Shown in pieces: positions 26,465 through 34,578 of a DNA stretch of 34,711 bases. The translations under genes and the position numbers were made by a program. The notes under the pieces were generated by a model. The model saw nothing but the letters and a program-made list of their open reading frames with translations, was not told where the DNA came from and did no database searches. The stretch comes from Formosa algae. Its GTDB lineage: Bacteria > Bacteroidota > Bacteroidia > Flavobacteriales > Flavobacteriaceae. Position 1 is the first letter of the stretch. Every line of letters begins with the position of its first letter. The stretch lies in NCBI RefSeq assembly GCF_001439665.1, contig NZ_LMAK01000080.1, positions 1 through 34,711 on the forward strand, read 5' to 3'.

Positions 26465-28012
26465 ATGAAGCAACCGAATCAATTACAAGGCTACAAGGTC
26501 GATAAAAGCACTTTAATAAACTTAGAACGCGGAAAAATTCCGCCACAAGCTACTGATTTAGAAGAGGTTGTGTTAGGTGCTATGATGATTGATAAAAAAG
26601 GTGTCGATGAGGTCATCGATATTTTAAGTGCCGATGCATTCTATAAAGAATCGCATAAACATATTTTTGAAGCTATATTTCAGTTGTTTGAGAATAGTGA
26701 ACCTATTGACTTATTAACGGTTTCTAGTCAGTTAAAGAAAAGTGCTAAGCTAGATTTAGCAGGAGGCGATTTCTACCTGATTTCTTTAACTCAAAAGGTG
26801 TCTTCTTCGGCCCATATTGAGTTTCACGCACGTATCATATTACAGAAATTTATTCAACGTAGTTTGATTAAAATTTCTTCTGAAATTATTGAAGATGCTT
26901 ACGATGAAACGAAAGATGTTTTCGATTTATTAGATGCTGCCGAAACCAAGTTATACGAGGTCACCCAAGGGAACATTAAGAAGTCGAGTGAAACGGCGCA
27001 AGAATTGGTTATTCAAGCCAAGAAAAAGATTGAAGAAATCTCGAATAAAGAAGGATTAAGTGGTATTCCTACCGGATTCGATAAGCTAGATAAATTAACA
27101 TCGGGATGGCAACCTTCAGATTTAATTATTGTAGCCGCTCGTCCAGGTATGGGTAAAACTGCATTAACCTTATCTATGGCTCGTAATATTGCTGTAGATC
27201 AAAACATACCCGTTGCCTTTTTCTCTCTGGAGATGGCATCTGTACAGTTAATTATGCGTTTAATATCTTCTGAAACTGGTTTGTCTTCAGAAAAATTAAG
27301 AACAGGAAAATTAGAGAAACACGAGTGGGAGCAACTAAACGTTAAAGTAAAAGGTCTAGAAAAAGCACCACTGTTTATTGACGATACACCCTCGCTTTCT
27401 ATATTCGATTTACGTGCAAAAGCCAGACGTTTATCGTCGCAACACGGTATTAAATTAATCATGATTGACTACCTGCAGTTAATGACAGGTGGACCAAGCC
27501 ATGGTGGAAACCGTGAACAAGAGATCTCGATGATTTCTCGAAACCTTAAAGCTTTAGCAAAAGAATTAATGGTGCCTGTAATTGCACTATCTCAGTTATC
27601 GCGTGCGGTGGAAACGCGTGGTGGATCTAAACGTCCGTTACTATCCGATTTACGTGAATCTGGTGCGATTGAGCAGGATGCCGATATTGTATCGTTTATT
27701 TACCGTCCAGAATATTATAAAATTGAAGAATGGGATGATGATGAACGCTCGCCAACAGAAGGTCAAGCCGAATTTATTATTGCTAAACACAGGAATGGTG
27801 GATTAGAGAATATCCGATTGAAGTTCTTAGGTCACTTAGGTAAGTTCGATAACTTAGATGATTTTGATTCGCCTTACGAGTTCCATAGTAAGATGAATAC
27901 CAATCCTAATGATGATGCTTCTGGATTTGCTTCTGGTAATAGTTTTCCAACACCAACAGATGCGTTTGGGAGTGCTATGAATGAAGACGATGATAACGAC
28001 GTGCCGTTTTAA
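26465..28012 (+). CDS. dnaB: Replicative DNA helicase DnaB
   Basis: A 515-aa hexameric helicase that unwinds DNA at the replication fork. The N-terminal DnaB domain (PPQATDLEEVVLGAMM from about residue 29) is followed by a linker and the RecA-like C-terminal domain, with Walker A ARPGMGKT at 225-232, the Walker B segment LIMIDYLQLM, VIALSQLSR and the arginine-finger region DLRESGAIEQDAD. The C-terminal tail is acidic. It contains no intein. A degenerate -7 (TTACTTTC, 26451-26458) sits only 6 bases before the ATG, so the mRNA could have almost no leader. A terminator follows. Confidence 0.96.
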   Translation: MKQPNQLQGYKVDKSTLINLERGKIPPQATDLEEVVLGAMMIDKKGVDEVIDILSADAFYKESHKHIFEAIFQLFENSEPIDLLTVSSQLKKSAKLDLAGGDFYLISLTQKVSSSAHIEFHARIILQKFIQRSLIKISSEIIEDAYDETKDVFDLLDAAETKLYEVTQGNIKKSSETAQELVIQAKKKIEEISNKEGLSGIPTGFDKLDKLTSGWQPSDLIIVAARPGMGKTALTLSMARNIAVDQNIPVAFFSLEMASVQLIMRLISSETGLSSEKLRTGKLEKHEWEQLNVKVKGLEKAPLFIDDTPSLSIFDLRAKARRLSSQHGIKLIMIDYLQLMTGGPSHGGNREQEISMISRNLKALAKELMVPVIALSQLSRAVETRGGSKRPLLSDLRESGAIEQDADIVSFIYRPEYYKIEEWDDDERSPTEGQAEFIIAKHRNGGLENIRLKFLGHLGKFDNLDDFDSPYEFHSKMNTNPNDDASGFASGNSFPTPTDAFGSAMNEDDDNDVPF

Positions 28013-28036
28013 TTAGTTTATACAATAACATAATAT

Positions 28037-28076
28037 AAACCATGATTAGTAGTTAATACAGATCATGGTTTTTTTA
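28037..28076 (+). terminator. Terminator after dnaB
   Basis: AAACCATGAT pairs perfectly with ATCATGGTTT around a 15-base loop, then a T-run. Confidence 0.9.
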
Positions 28077-28263
28077 TACTCATGCGTTATTTAGGGTAAC
28101 CTTGCATTTTAGTTTTTGTCATAAGATAACATTTAAAAGGACTAGTTGAAACTCTGTTTTCTGTAGCATTTCAGACAAGGTTTTGGAATTCTGTTTTCTC
28201 TAGATTGAAAAAATTAACAGCTAATCTTTTTATAAAGTATATTCAAAGGCATCAAAAATTAAG

Positions 28264-28271
28264 TATCTTTC
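28264..28271 (+). promoter_or_regulatory. Possible -7 element for the secreted conserved protein
   Basis: TATCTTTC matches TAnnTTTG at all but the last position, 21 bases before the ATG. Confidence 0.4.
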
Positions 28272-28292
28272 AACTTCAATTTTTTACCTATA

Positions 28293-29558
28293 ATGATTTT
28301 GAAACGCGTCTTATTCTTACTCTTATTTTTATGTCTTTCAGTTAAATCCTTTGCATCTTATATCTTGATTCCTATGGATGCGGACGGACAGAAAAATCAT
28401 CTAAAAGCATACGGCATGACCTATTGGGCGCTCGATAAGCAATTAAAAGTAAAATGGCTGCTGAATTATCGTGGAGGCTCTTTTTTAGTACCGGATACCG
28501 ATGCTATTCAAAGGGAATGTCAGATTCGAGGGGTGTCTTTTGAAGTCATATCTAGTGATAAAGCTGAAAGTATTCTAGAACTAATTGATAGTCCGAGTCA
28601 GAATATGGAGGCTGTAGTTCTAGAAAAAGCACCTAAAATAGCTGTGTATACGCCCAAAGGAAAATTACCTTGGGATGATGCTGTGACTATGGTGTTAACC
28701 TATGCTGAAATTCCGTATACCACAGTGTACGATGAAGATGTTTTAAATGATAATTTGTTGTTATACGATTGGTTGCATTTACACCACGAAGATTTTACAG
28801 GACAATTCGGAAAATTCTATAATAGTTTTAGAACAGCTGCTTGGTATATTGAAGATAAGAAAGAAGCCGAAGCTTTAGCTACACGATTGGGATACAATAA
28901 AGTGTCTGATGAGAAACTGGCAGTAGCTTTAAAAATTAGAGATTATGTTGTTGGTGGTGGTTTTATGTTTGCCATGTGTAGCGCAACAGATTCTTTTGAT
29001 ATTGCATTATCTGCAGAAGGGATAGATATTTGTGAAGCCATGTTTGATGGCGATGCGAGTGATCCTGGCTATCAGAAGCAGATCGATTACAATAAGACAT
29101 TTGCTTTTACCGATTATATTCTAGAACGCGATCCTAAGGTCTATGAGTTTTCATCTATTGATATGACCACTAAACGACGTATTTTTAAAGATGCTGATTA
29201 TTTTAGCTTGATGGATTTTTCTGCCAAATGGGATCCTGTGCCTACTATGTTATGTCAGAATCATACGGCTTTGGTGAAAGGGTTTATGGGGCAAACGACT
29301 TCGTTTACACGCGACGAGATCAAGTCTAATGTATTGGTGCTCGGGGAAAACAAAACTAATGGTGAAGCGAAGTATATTCACGGAATTAAAGGGAAAGGTT
29401 TTTTTACATTCTACGGCGGTCACGACCCTGAAGATTACACGCATAAGGTAGGCGATCCTAAAACGGAACTGGAATTACATCCGACTTCTCCAGGGTATCG
29501 GTTAATTTTAAATAATGTGTTGTTTCCTGCTGCTAAGAAGAAGAAACAGAAGACTTGA
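28293..29558 (+). CDS. Secreted conserved protein, amidotransferase-like elbow (often labelled asparagine synthetase B)
   Basis: A 421-aa exported protein with a signal peptide (residues 1-21, ending KSFA). Closely similar flavobacterial proteins are, as I recall, commonly named asparagine synthetase B, but I see neither the N-terminal Cys nucleophile of a Ntn glutaminase nor an ATP pyrophosphatase SGGxDS motif, so that name looks wrong. The segment GGGFMFAMCSATDSFDIAL (221-239) resembles the nucleophile elbow of class I amidotransferase-like or ThuA-like folds, with Cys229 as candidate nucleophile. Other marked stretches are LHLHHEDFTGQFGKF (161-175) and, near the C-terminus, GKGFFTFYGGHDPEDY. 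It ends in a Lys-rich tail. The gene stands alone. Function unknown; a periplasmic hydrolase or binding protein is conceivable. Confidence 0.8.
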   Translation: MILKRVLFLLLFLCLSVKSFASYILIPMDADGQKNHLKAYGMTYWALDKQLKVKWLLNYRGGSFLVPDTDAIQRECQIRGVSFEVISSDKAESILELIDSPSQNMEAVVLEKAPKIAVYTPKGKLPWDDAVTMVLTYAEIPYTTVYDEDVLNDNLLLYDWLHLHHEDFTGQFGKFYNSFRTAAWYIEDKKEAEALATRLGYNKVSDEKLAVALKIRDYVVGGGFMFAMCSATDSFDIALSAEGIDICEAMFDGDASDPGYQKQIDYNKTFAFTDYILERDPKVYEFSSIDMTTKRRIFKDADYFSLMDFSAKWDPVPTMLCQNHTALVKGFMGQTTSFTRDEIKSNVLVLGENKTNGEAKYIHGIKGKGFFTFYGGHDPEDYTHKVGDPKTELELHPTSPGYRLILNNVLFPAAKKKKQKT

Positions 29559-29857
29559 TTGGTTATTGGTGAGAGGTGAATGGTGAGTAGTGAGTGGTCA
29601 GAAGTTTTTTAGTGAATTGTGAATAGTTTTTGATTGTTGTTTGCGTTGATTAGATTCCTCCTTTGTCGGAATGACAATTTGGGTGAGTGGTGAATCGTGA
29701 TTAATGAGAGGTTTTTTAGTGAAAGGGGTTTAGTGAATTGGGAGTAGTTTTTGATTGTTGTTTAGGTTGATTAGATTCCTCCTTTGTCGGAATGACATTT
29801 GTTTTTTATTCGTGAGAAGTGATTCGAGAATTGTTTATTTAAAATTGTGAAAACTTT

Positions 29858-30045
29858 GGCCTATCGAGAATGTAACTTAAAATGTACAGTGCACAGCTCG
29901 TAAAATTTTAAGCTGTTTGAGCAAGAATATGTTGCTCGACCTCACTATCTACTTTACATCGAAATCATAATAATTCTTAAGTTTTACAAGCGAGTTCTTA
30001 AAATTTAGAGCTGAAACATAACATTTAGTTACAGTGTCGTAAGCC
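29858..30045. repeat. 188-bp inverted-repeat-bounded (MITE-like) element
   Basis: The ends are imperfect inverted repeats: the left end GGCCTATCGAGAATGTAACT (29858-29877, continuing to 29885) matches the complement of 30021-30045 (GGCTTACGACACTGTAACT...). A second inverted pair lies inside, at 29893-29912 and 29994-30013 (CAGCTCnTAAAATTTTAAG type), and a perfect small hairpin GAGCAA/TTGCTC lies at 29919-29937. The whole can fold into a long imperfect hairpin. It has no coding capacity. It could be a non-autonomous mobile element or a structured RNA; I cannot separate these from the sequence. Confidence 0.6.
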
Positions 30046-30057
30046 TAGATTTTTTTG

Positions 30058-30088
30058 GTTCGTTTTTTCATTAATGGAAAAAATGAAC
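30058..30088 (+). terminator. Hairpin with T-rich tail next to the 188-bp element
   Basis: GTTCGTTTTTTCAT can pair with ATGGAAAAAATGAAC (one bulge, one mismatch) and is followed by ATCTTTTTCTTTTG. It may be a terminator, or the outer flank of the adjacent inverted-repeat element. Confidence 0.4.
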
Positions 30089-30210
30089 ATCTTTTTCTTT
30101 TGTGGATTGGTAAGTGGTGAGAGGTGAATCGTGAGTAGTGATAAGTTTTTTAATGAATAGTTGTTGATTGTTGTTTCGGTGTTTTAGATTCCTCCTTTGT
30201 CGGAATGACA

Positions 30211-30396
30211 ATTTGGGTGAATTGGGAGTAGTGAGAGGTGATTAGTGAATAGTTTTTGATTGTTGTTTACGTTGATTAGATTCCTCCTTAGGTCGGAATG
30301 ACAATTTGGGTGAATTGGGAGTAGTGAGAGGTGATTAGTAAATAGTTTTTGATTGTTGTTTACGTTGATTAGATTCCTCCTTAGGTCGGAATGACA
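30211..30396 (+). repeat. Near-perfect 93-bp tandem duplication
   Basis: Units 30211-30303 and 30304-30396 are both 93 bases and differ at a single position (TTAGTGAAT versus TTAGTAAAT). Each ends with a type A element. The high identity points to a recent duplication. Confidence 0.9.
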
Positions 30397-30525
30397 ATTT
30401 GGGTGAGTGGTGAGAGGTGAATTGGGAGTAGTGAGAGGTGATTAGTGAATAGTTGTTGATGAGTTTTAGGTGTTTTAGATTTCTCTTTTGGGCGTAATGA
30501 CATTTGATTATTAATGATTAAGTGA

Positions 30526-30558
30526 TTTGTTACATTTGAGATATAAATGTTTCCTTTG
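30526..30558 (+). promoter_or_regulatory. Promoter for the YjbQ-like gene
   Basis: TTTG, 21 bases, TTCCTTTG; the -7 differs from TAnnTTTG at one base. It ends 24 bases before the start codon and lies just past the repeat array. Confidence 0.5.
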
Positions 30559-30582
30559 TACCTTTAATTCAAAAGCTTATTT

Positions 30583-31002
30583 ATGGTCCATCAAAAAGAG
30601 ATTACTTTAAAACCATATAAACGTGGGTTTCATATTATCACAGAAGATATCCTCAAAGCATTCCCTGAATTGAGAACTATACATGCAGGATTGTTACAGG
30701 TATTTATTAAACATACTTCAGCGAGTTTAACCATCAATGAAAATGCAGATCCTTCCGTACGTGTCGATTTTGAAAGTCATATGAATATTATGGTGCCTGA
30801 GAATCAACCGTATTATATTCATACCTATGAAGGGGCAGACGATATGCCTGCACATATAAAATCGTCTTTAATGGGAGCGAGTGTTCTAATTCCTATTACT
30901 AATGGTCGGCTTAATTTAGGAACATGGCAAGGCATTTACCTCTGTGAGCACCGAGATTATGGCGGATCCAGACAGTTGGTCTTAACAGCCATTGGTGCTT
31001 AA
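30583..31002 (+). CDS. YjbQ/UPF0047 family protein
   Basis: A 139-aa member of the UPF0047 (YjbQ) family, small cytoplasmic proteins annotated as secondary thiamine-phosphate synthases because some members replace ThiE weakly; the main role is unsettled. The family signature is clear: IKHTSASLTINENADPSVRVDFE (His44 onward), EGADDMPAHIKSSLMG (83-98), and GTWQGIYLCEHRDYGGSRQL (113-132). Conserved His44, His91 and His123 are likely metal or substrate ligands. Length is typical. The gene lies alone, upstream and convergent to the HAD hydrolase gene, with repeat arrays on either side of the pair. Confidence 0.9.
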   Translation: MVHQKEITLKPYKRGFHIITEDILKAFPELRTIHAGLLQVFIKHTSASLTINENADPSVRVDFESHMNIMVPENQPYYIHTYEGADDMPAHIKSSLMGASVLIPITNGRLNLGTWQGIYLCEHRDYGGSRQLVLTAIGA

Positions 31003-31057
31003 AAAATATTAAGAGGCTTCAACAAGTTAGAATGCTTTTAAAAGTCTGCTATTGGGA

Positions 31058-31870
31058 TTACTTAGCCGCTTTTGCAGCAATCAGTTGCTCTAACACAGTT
31101 TCAACGCCAAGGGCATCATTACTAGAGGTTTCAAAACGCGCTGTATGTTTTACATTCGGATGTGCATTGGCCATGGCATAGCTAAAATACGCACGCTCAA
31201 GCATTTCTAAATCATTGTTATAGTCACCAAAAACCATGGTTTCATCTTCAGAAATACCAAACTCATCTTGTACGAGTTTTAAAGCAAAGCCTTTATTGGC
31301 ATCATGGTGCGAAATGTCTAACCAATTCTGCCCGGACACTTTAATTTTAAACTCATCTTCTAAATGCTTTATTTTTGGATAAATATTAGCTTCAGAATCT
31401 TCTATATGATAGATAGCCAGTTTTAGAAACTCATCGTCTGTGACTTTAGTCAGATCGTCTACCGTATTAAACTCGGTGTAATATTCACTTAATAATTTAG
31501 GGAAATGAATGTTATCGGTTTCTATATAGGCTTTCGTTTTACCGCATAGTACAATAAAGGTGTCTTCTATAGTTCTCAATAGCGGAAGAATGCTATTAAT
31601 CTTGTCTTTAGATAGTGTCATTTTGGCTAACTCTTGGTCGCCACGCTTAGTAATTCCTCCGTTTTCAGCAATAATGGTAATCTCATCTTTTATAGCATCT
31701 AACTTTTCAATAATACTGAAATACTGACGGCCGCTAGCCGCAATAAATTGGATGTTATGGTCTTGAAGTTGACGAAATAATGTGTAGAACTGTGGGCTCA
31801 CTTCCCCTTTAGAATTGAGTAAGGTTCCATCCATATCGGTAACCACGAGTTTTACTTGAGATAATTCCAT
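31058..31870 (-). CDS. Cof-type HAD-IIB phosphatase
   Basis: A 270-aa haloacid dehalogenase-type hydrolase of the Cof subfamily, which dephosphorylates sugar phosphates or nucleotide cofactors in the cytoplasm. Motif I is DMDGTLL at residues 12-18 (Asp12 nucleophile), motif II is AASGRQ, and the C-terminal motif is VFGDYNNDLEMLERA, with the Mg-binding Asp residues. The IIB cap lies between. The substrate is not predictable. I start at ATG 31870: the frame extends to a TTG at 31894, but that codon is the end of the TATTTTTG -7 element, so it should be upstream of the transcript start. Confidence 0.88.
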   Translation of the reverse strand: MELSQVKLVVTDMDGTLLNSKGEVSPQFYTLFRQLQDHNIQFIAASGRQYFSIIEKLDAIKDEITIIAENGGITKRGDQELAKMTLSKDKINSILPLLRTIEDTFIVLCGKTKAYIETDNIHFPKLLSEYYTEFNTVDDLTKVTDDEFLKLAIYHIEDSEANIYPKIKHLEDEFKIKVSGQNWLDISHHDANKGFALKLVQDEFGISEDETMVFGDYNNDLEMLERAYFSYAMANAHPNVKHTARFETSSNDALGVETVLEQLIAAKAAK

Positions 31871-31891
31871 AGTGCATTTTTTTTGAAGCCT

Positions 31892-31899
31892 CAAAAATA
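31892..31899 (-). promoter_or_regulatory. -7 element for the HAD hydrolase gene
   Basis: TATTTTTG on the minus strand, a full TAnnTTTG match, 21 bases from ATG 31870. No clear -33 TTG; upstream DNA is the edge of the repeat array. Confidence 0.55.
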
Positions 31900-31954
31900 C
31901 AGTTTTTAATGTCGCTGAGGTGTTAAGTGGGTGTTATTTTATGAACTGGTTTTG

Positions 31955-32601
31955 GTTGATGGTGAAGGGTGAAGGGTGAATAATGAGAAGTGAGAAGTGA
32001 GAGGTGAAGGGGGAGTTGTGAATTGTTAATTTAGTTTTAATGATGAGATGCTTCGCTTCGTTGCTCTTCGCTCTGCATGACAGTACTGATTAGTGATTGG
32101 AGGTTTTTTTGTCATTCCGACGGAGGGAGGAATCTCATTTTAGATGTGTTTTGTTGGGGGGTATTTGTGAGATGCTTCGCTTTGCTCTGCATGACAGTTG
32201 GTGAGTGGTGAATTGTTAATTTAGTTATAATGATGAGGTACTTCGCTTCGTGCCTTGCTCTGCATGACAGATAGATTTGTCATTGGAGGTTTTTTGTCAT
32301 TCCGACGGTAGGAGGAATCTCATTCAAGATGTGTTTTGATAGGGGGTTATTTGTGAGATGCTTCGCTTTGCTCTGTATGACAGGTGGTGAATGGTGAGAG
32401 GTGAATTGTTAATTTAGTTTTAAAGATAAGATACTTCGCTTCGTTGCTCTTCGCTCTGTATGACAGGTGGTGAATGGTGAGTTGTGAATTGTTAATTTAG
32501 TTTTAATGATGAGATGCTTCGCTTCGTTGCTCTTCGCTCTGTATGACAGTACTGATTAGTGAATAGTGAAGGATGAGATGTTTTGCTACGGTCTGCTGGA
32601 G
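31955..32601 (+). repeat. REP-like repeat array 2 (types A and B in higher-order units)
   Basis: Gene-free DNA between the HAD gene and the ABC permease. Type B elements (GAGATGCTTCG ... CTGCATGACAG) on the plus strand lie at 32045-32083, 32169-32197, 32235-32270, 32355-32383, 32428-32466, 32511-32549 and a degenerate one at 32575-32601. Type A elements in the opposite sense (TGTCATTCC ... GGAATCTCA) lie at 32110-32137 and 32295-32322. The phrase GAATTGTTAATTTAGTT restarts at 32020, 32210, 32403 and 32486, giving units of 190, 193 and 83 bases. The two long units read long B, inverted A, short B; the later ones contain only a long B. The leading 60 bases are a degenerate GGTGAAG-type tract. 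Confidence 0.85.
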
Positions 32602-32710
32602 AGTGAGGTTGTTTGTATTGTGGATGTTTGAGTTGCTTCTATAAGCTCTAATAAAAAACATTTCGGGATTAAAACCGATTTGTTATATTAGCGCAACTAA
32701 AATCAGTACC

Positions 32711-33592
32711 TTGAATTCATCAAACCCAACCGATCTTCCGTGGTTATATACCATCTCTCCGAAGCGTAAATTAATCGATCTTAACTTTAAGGAAATATGG
32801 AGGTATAAGGATTTGTTGTTCTTATTCGTAAAGCGAGATATCGTTACCGTATATAAGCAAACCATCCTTGGTCCGTTGTGGTATTTTATACAGCCTTTAT
32901 TTACTTCTATAATCTTTACGGTTATCTTTAATAATCTGGCAGCCATTCCGGTAAAGCCTGGTGTGCCTGCTTTTTTGTTTAACTTGGCAGGGATTACAGC
33001 ATGGAATTATTTTAAAGAATGCCTTACGGGAACGAGTGATACGTTTACTAAAAACCAAGCGATATTTGGGAAAGTGTATTTCCCAAGAGTGATTATTCCC
33101 ATGTCTATAGTCGTCTCTAATTTGGTGAAGTTTGCGATACAAATACTCGTGTTTATAGGATTTTATGTCTACTATGCTGGTTTTACTAATTCAGCTTATG
33201 CGGCGCGTCCGGAAATCAGTTTACTACTATTACCAGTGCTGGTTCTTATTATGGGACTCTTAGGGTTAGGCTTTGGGATGCTTATTTCCTCGATGACTAC
33301 TAAGTACCGCGATTTAACCTTTTTAGTCACTTTCGGTGTGCAATTGTTAATGTATGGCTCGGCGGTGATGTATCCGTTGTCCTTTTTTGAAGAAAAGTTG
33401 CCAAGTGTGTCTTGGCTTGTGGCTTATAATCCGATGACCATCGTAATCGAGGCCTTTCGTCATATTACATTAGGGGTTGGAGAGATTTCTGTGTCTCAAT
33501 TACTGTATATTGGGATTGTGAGTGTCTTGGTGTTTCTCTTAGGACTTATCGTGTTTAATAGTACGGAGAAGAAATTTATTGATACGGTTTAG
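32711..33592 (+). CDS. ABC-2 type export permease (polysaccharide/O-antigen Wzm-like)
   Basis: A 293-aa inner-membrane permease of the ABC-2/Wzm type, which with an ATPase (Wzt) exports O-antigen, teichoic-acid-like or other surface polysaccharide. About six membrane segments are visible after an amphipathic N-terminus (FKEIWRYKDLLFLFVKRDIVTVYKQT, a typical TagG/Wzm opening), with LGPLWYFIQPLFTSIIFTVIF as the first membrane helix region and ALVAYNPMTIVIEAFRH-like NPM motif near residue 245. The start is a TTG at 32711: conserved sequence begins at once and no in-frame ATG exists, so I accept it. A degenerate promoter (TTTC-N19-TATATTAG) ends 19 bases upstream. The partner ATPase does not follow directly; repeats and a nuclease gene do. 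Confidence 0.87.
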   Translation: MNSSNPTDLPWLYTISPKRKLIDLNFKEIWRYKDLLFLFVKRDIVTVYKQTILGPLWYFIQPLFTSIIFTVIFNNLAAIPVKPGVPAFLFNLAGITAWNYFKECLTGTSDTFTKNQAIFGKVYFPRVIIPMSIVVSNLVKFAIQILVFIGFYVYYAGFTNSAYAARPEISLLLLPVLVLIMGLLGLGFGMLISSMTTKYRDLTFLVTFGVQLLMYGSAVMYPLSFFEEKLPSVSWLVAYNPMTIVIEAFRHITLGVGEISVSQLLYIGIVSVLVFLLGLIVFNSTEKKFIDTV

Positions 33593-34222
33593 AGTGAGGG
33601 AATAGTGATTGGGTTTGTATTCGAGAGATGCTTCGCTTCGTTGCTCTTCGCTCTGCATGACAGGTAGGTTTGTTGTTTTAGGGTTCTATTATGAGATGCT
33701 TCGCTACGTTCTGCATGACAGGTGATTTCATGAATTGGAGGTTTTATTGTCATTCCGACCTAAGGAGGAATCTTATTCTAGATATGTTTTATTTTGGGTT
33801 CTATTTGTGAGATACTTCGCTGCGTACCTTGCTCTGCATGACAGTACGTTTCATGTATTGGGGTTTTAATGATGAGATGCTTCGCTTCGTTGCTCTTCGC
33901 TCTGCATGACAGTTTGTTTCATGATTTTGTGTTCAATGTCATTCCGACCTAAGGAGGAATCTCATTTACGGTAATTTTTATATAGTTTCAATTAGTGAGA
34001 TGCTTCACTGCGTTCTGCATGACAGTACATTTCATTATTGGGGTTTTAATGATGAGATACTTCGCTTCGTTGCCTTGCTCTGCATGACAATTGGGATTGG
34101 TGATTGTGGTTCAAATGATGAGATGCTTCGCTTTAATCAGCATGACAGGTATTATATTGCAGAGGTGTTTTGTTTCGTTTTTAATGGTAGAATATTAATG
34201 ATTGTATGAGTTTATCTTTCTA
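33593..34222 (+). repeat. REP-like repeat array 3
   Basis: Gene-free DNA between the permease and the GIY-YIG gene. Type B elements on the plus strand lie at 33625-33663, 33693-33721, 33809-33844, 33874-33912, 33997-34025, 34054-34090 and 34120-34148. Inverted type A elements lie at 33748-33775 and 33937-33964. A phrase TTGGGGTTTTAATGATGAGAT precedes several long B copies in whole or part. In the A copies here the core reads ATTCC-GA-CCT-A-AGG-A-GGAAT, a good hairpin. Short (about 29 bases) and long (36-39 bases) B forms are mixed. Confidence 0.85.
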
Positions 34223-34528
34223 CTAGATCATGTCATTTAAAAAGTGCCAATTAGGATTAAATGCTGAGATTAGTTTGTCTTTTTTCATTCGGCTATATCC
34301 TTTAATTTGTTTTTCTCTTTTAATAGCTGTTTCAATACAGGAAAAATGTTCGTAATAGACTAAGAATACACAATTATATTTTGCTGTGAATGCTTTAGAA
34401 CAGGGATTTGGATTGTTGTGAATATATAAACGCTCTTTTAAGTTTCCAGTTACACCTGTGTATAACACGGTTTTGTTTTTATTGGTTACGATGTAAACAT
34501 AGTAGTTATGATTCCCTTTTGTTTTCAT
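34223..34528 (-). CDS. Small GIY-YIG endonuclease (YhbQ/UPF0213-like)
   Basis: A 101-aa single-domain GIY-YIG nuclease. The two sequence halves are YYVYIV (9-14, GIY position) and LYTGVTGNLKERLYIH (22-37, YIG position with the conserved Arg33 and His37). The catalytic metal-binding Glu is probably Glu72 in AIKREKQIKG, and NPNW (91-94) is the usual C-terminal feature. Family relatives cut DNA, sometimes single-stranded or branched; this subgroup has no settled role. The gene is inside the repeat field: a type B element ends 74 bases past its stop and another begins 51 bases before its start. No partner gene is visible. A role in cutting or moving the repeats is inference. Confidence 0.88.
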   Translation of the reverse strand: MKTKGNHNYYVYIVTNKNKTVLYTGVTGNLKERLYIHNNPNPCSKAFTAKYNCVFLVYYEHFSCIETAIKREKQIKGYSRMKKDKLISAFNPNWHFLNDMI

Positions 34529-34578
34529 GTCTTTAATTTATGAAAAAATTGTGATTGTTTTAATTTGGGTAGATTGAT

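Larger units (their letters stand above)
29559..30510 (+). repeat. REP-like repeat array 1 (type A elements and TGAGTGG-like tracts)
   Basis: A gene-free stretch after the secreted protein gene. It holds six type A elements, all reading TAGATTCC ... GGAATGACA on the plus strand, at 29651-29676, 29772-29797, 30185-30210, 30277-30303, 30370-30396 and a degenerate one at 30476-30502. The core ATTCC ... GGAAT is an inverted repeat; in the copies at 30277 and 30370 it extends with CCT/AGG. Between elements are degenerate purine-rich tracts such as GGTGAATGGTGAGTAG and the shared phrase AGTTTTTGATTGTTGTTT. The 188-bp inverted-repeat element interrupts the array. No ORF of note. Confidence 0.85.

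Noticed and set aside
28293-29558. Asparagine synthetase B
   Set aside because: No glutaminase N-terminal Cys and no ATP-pyrophosphatase motif; a signal peptide is present, which does not suit that enzyme.
32683-32946. Minus-strand ORF of 87 codons over the permease gene
   Set aside because: It is antisense to the well-supported ABC permease and has no recognisable features.
34000-34209. 69-codon plus-strand ORF
   Set aside because: It is made of translated type B repeat elements and has no independent protein character.
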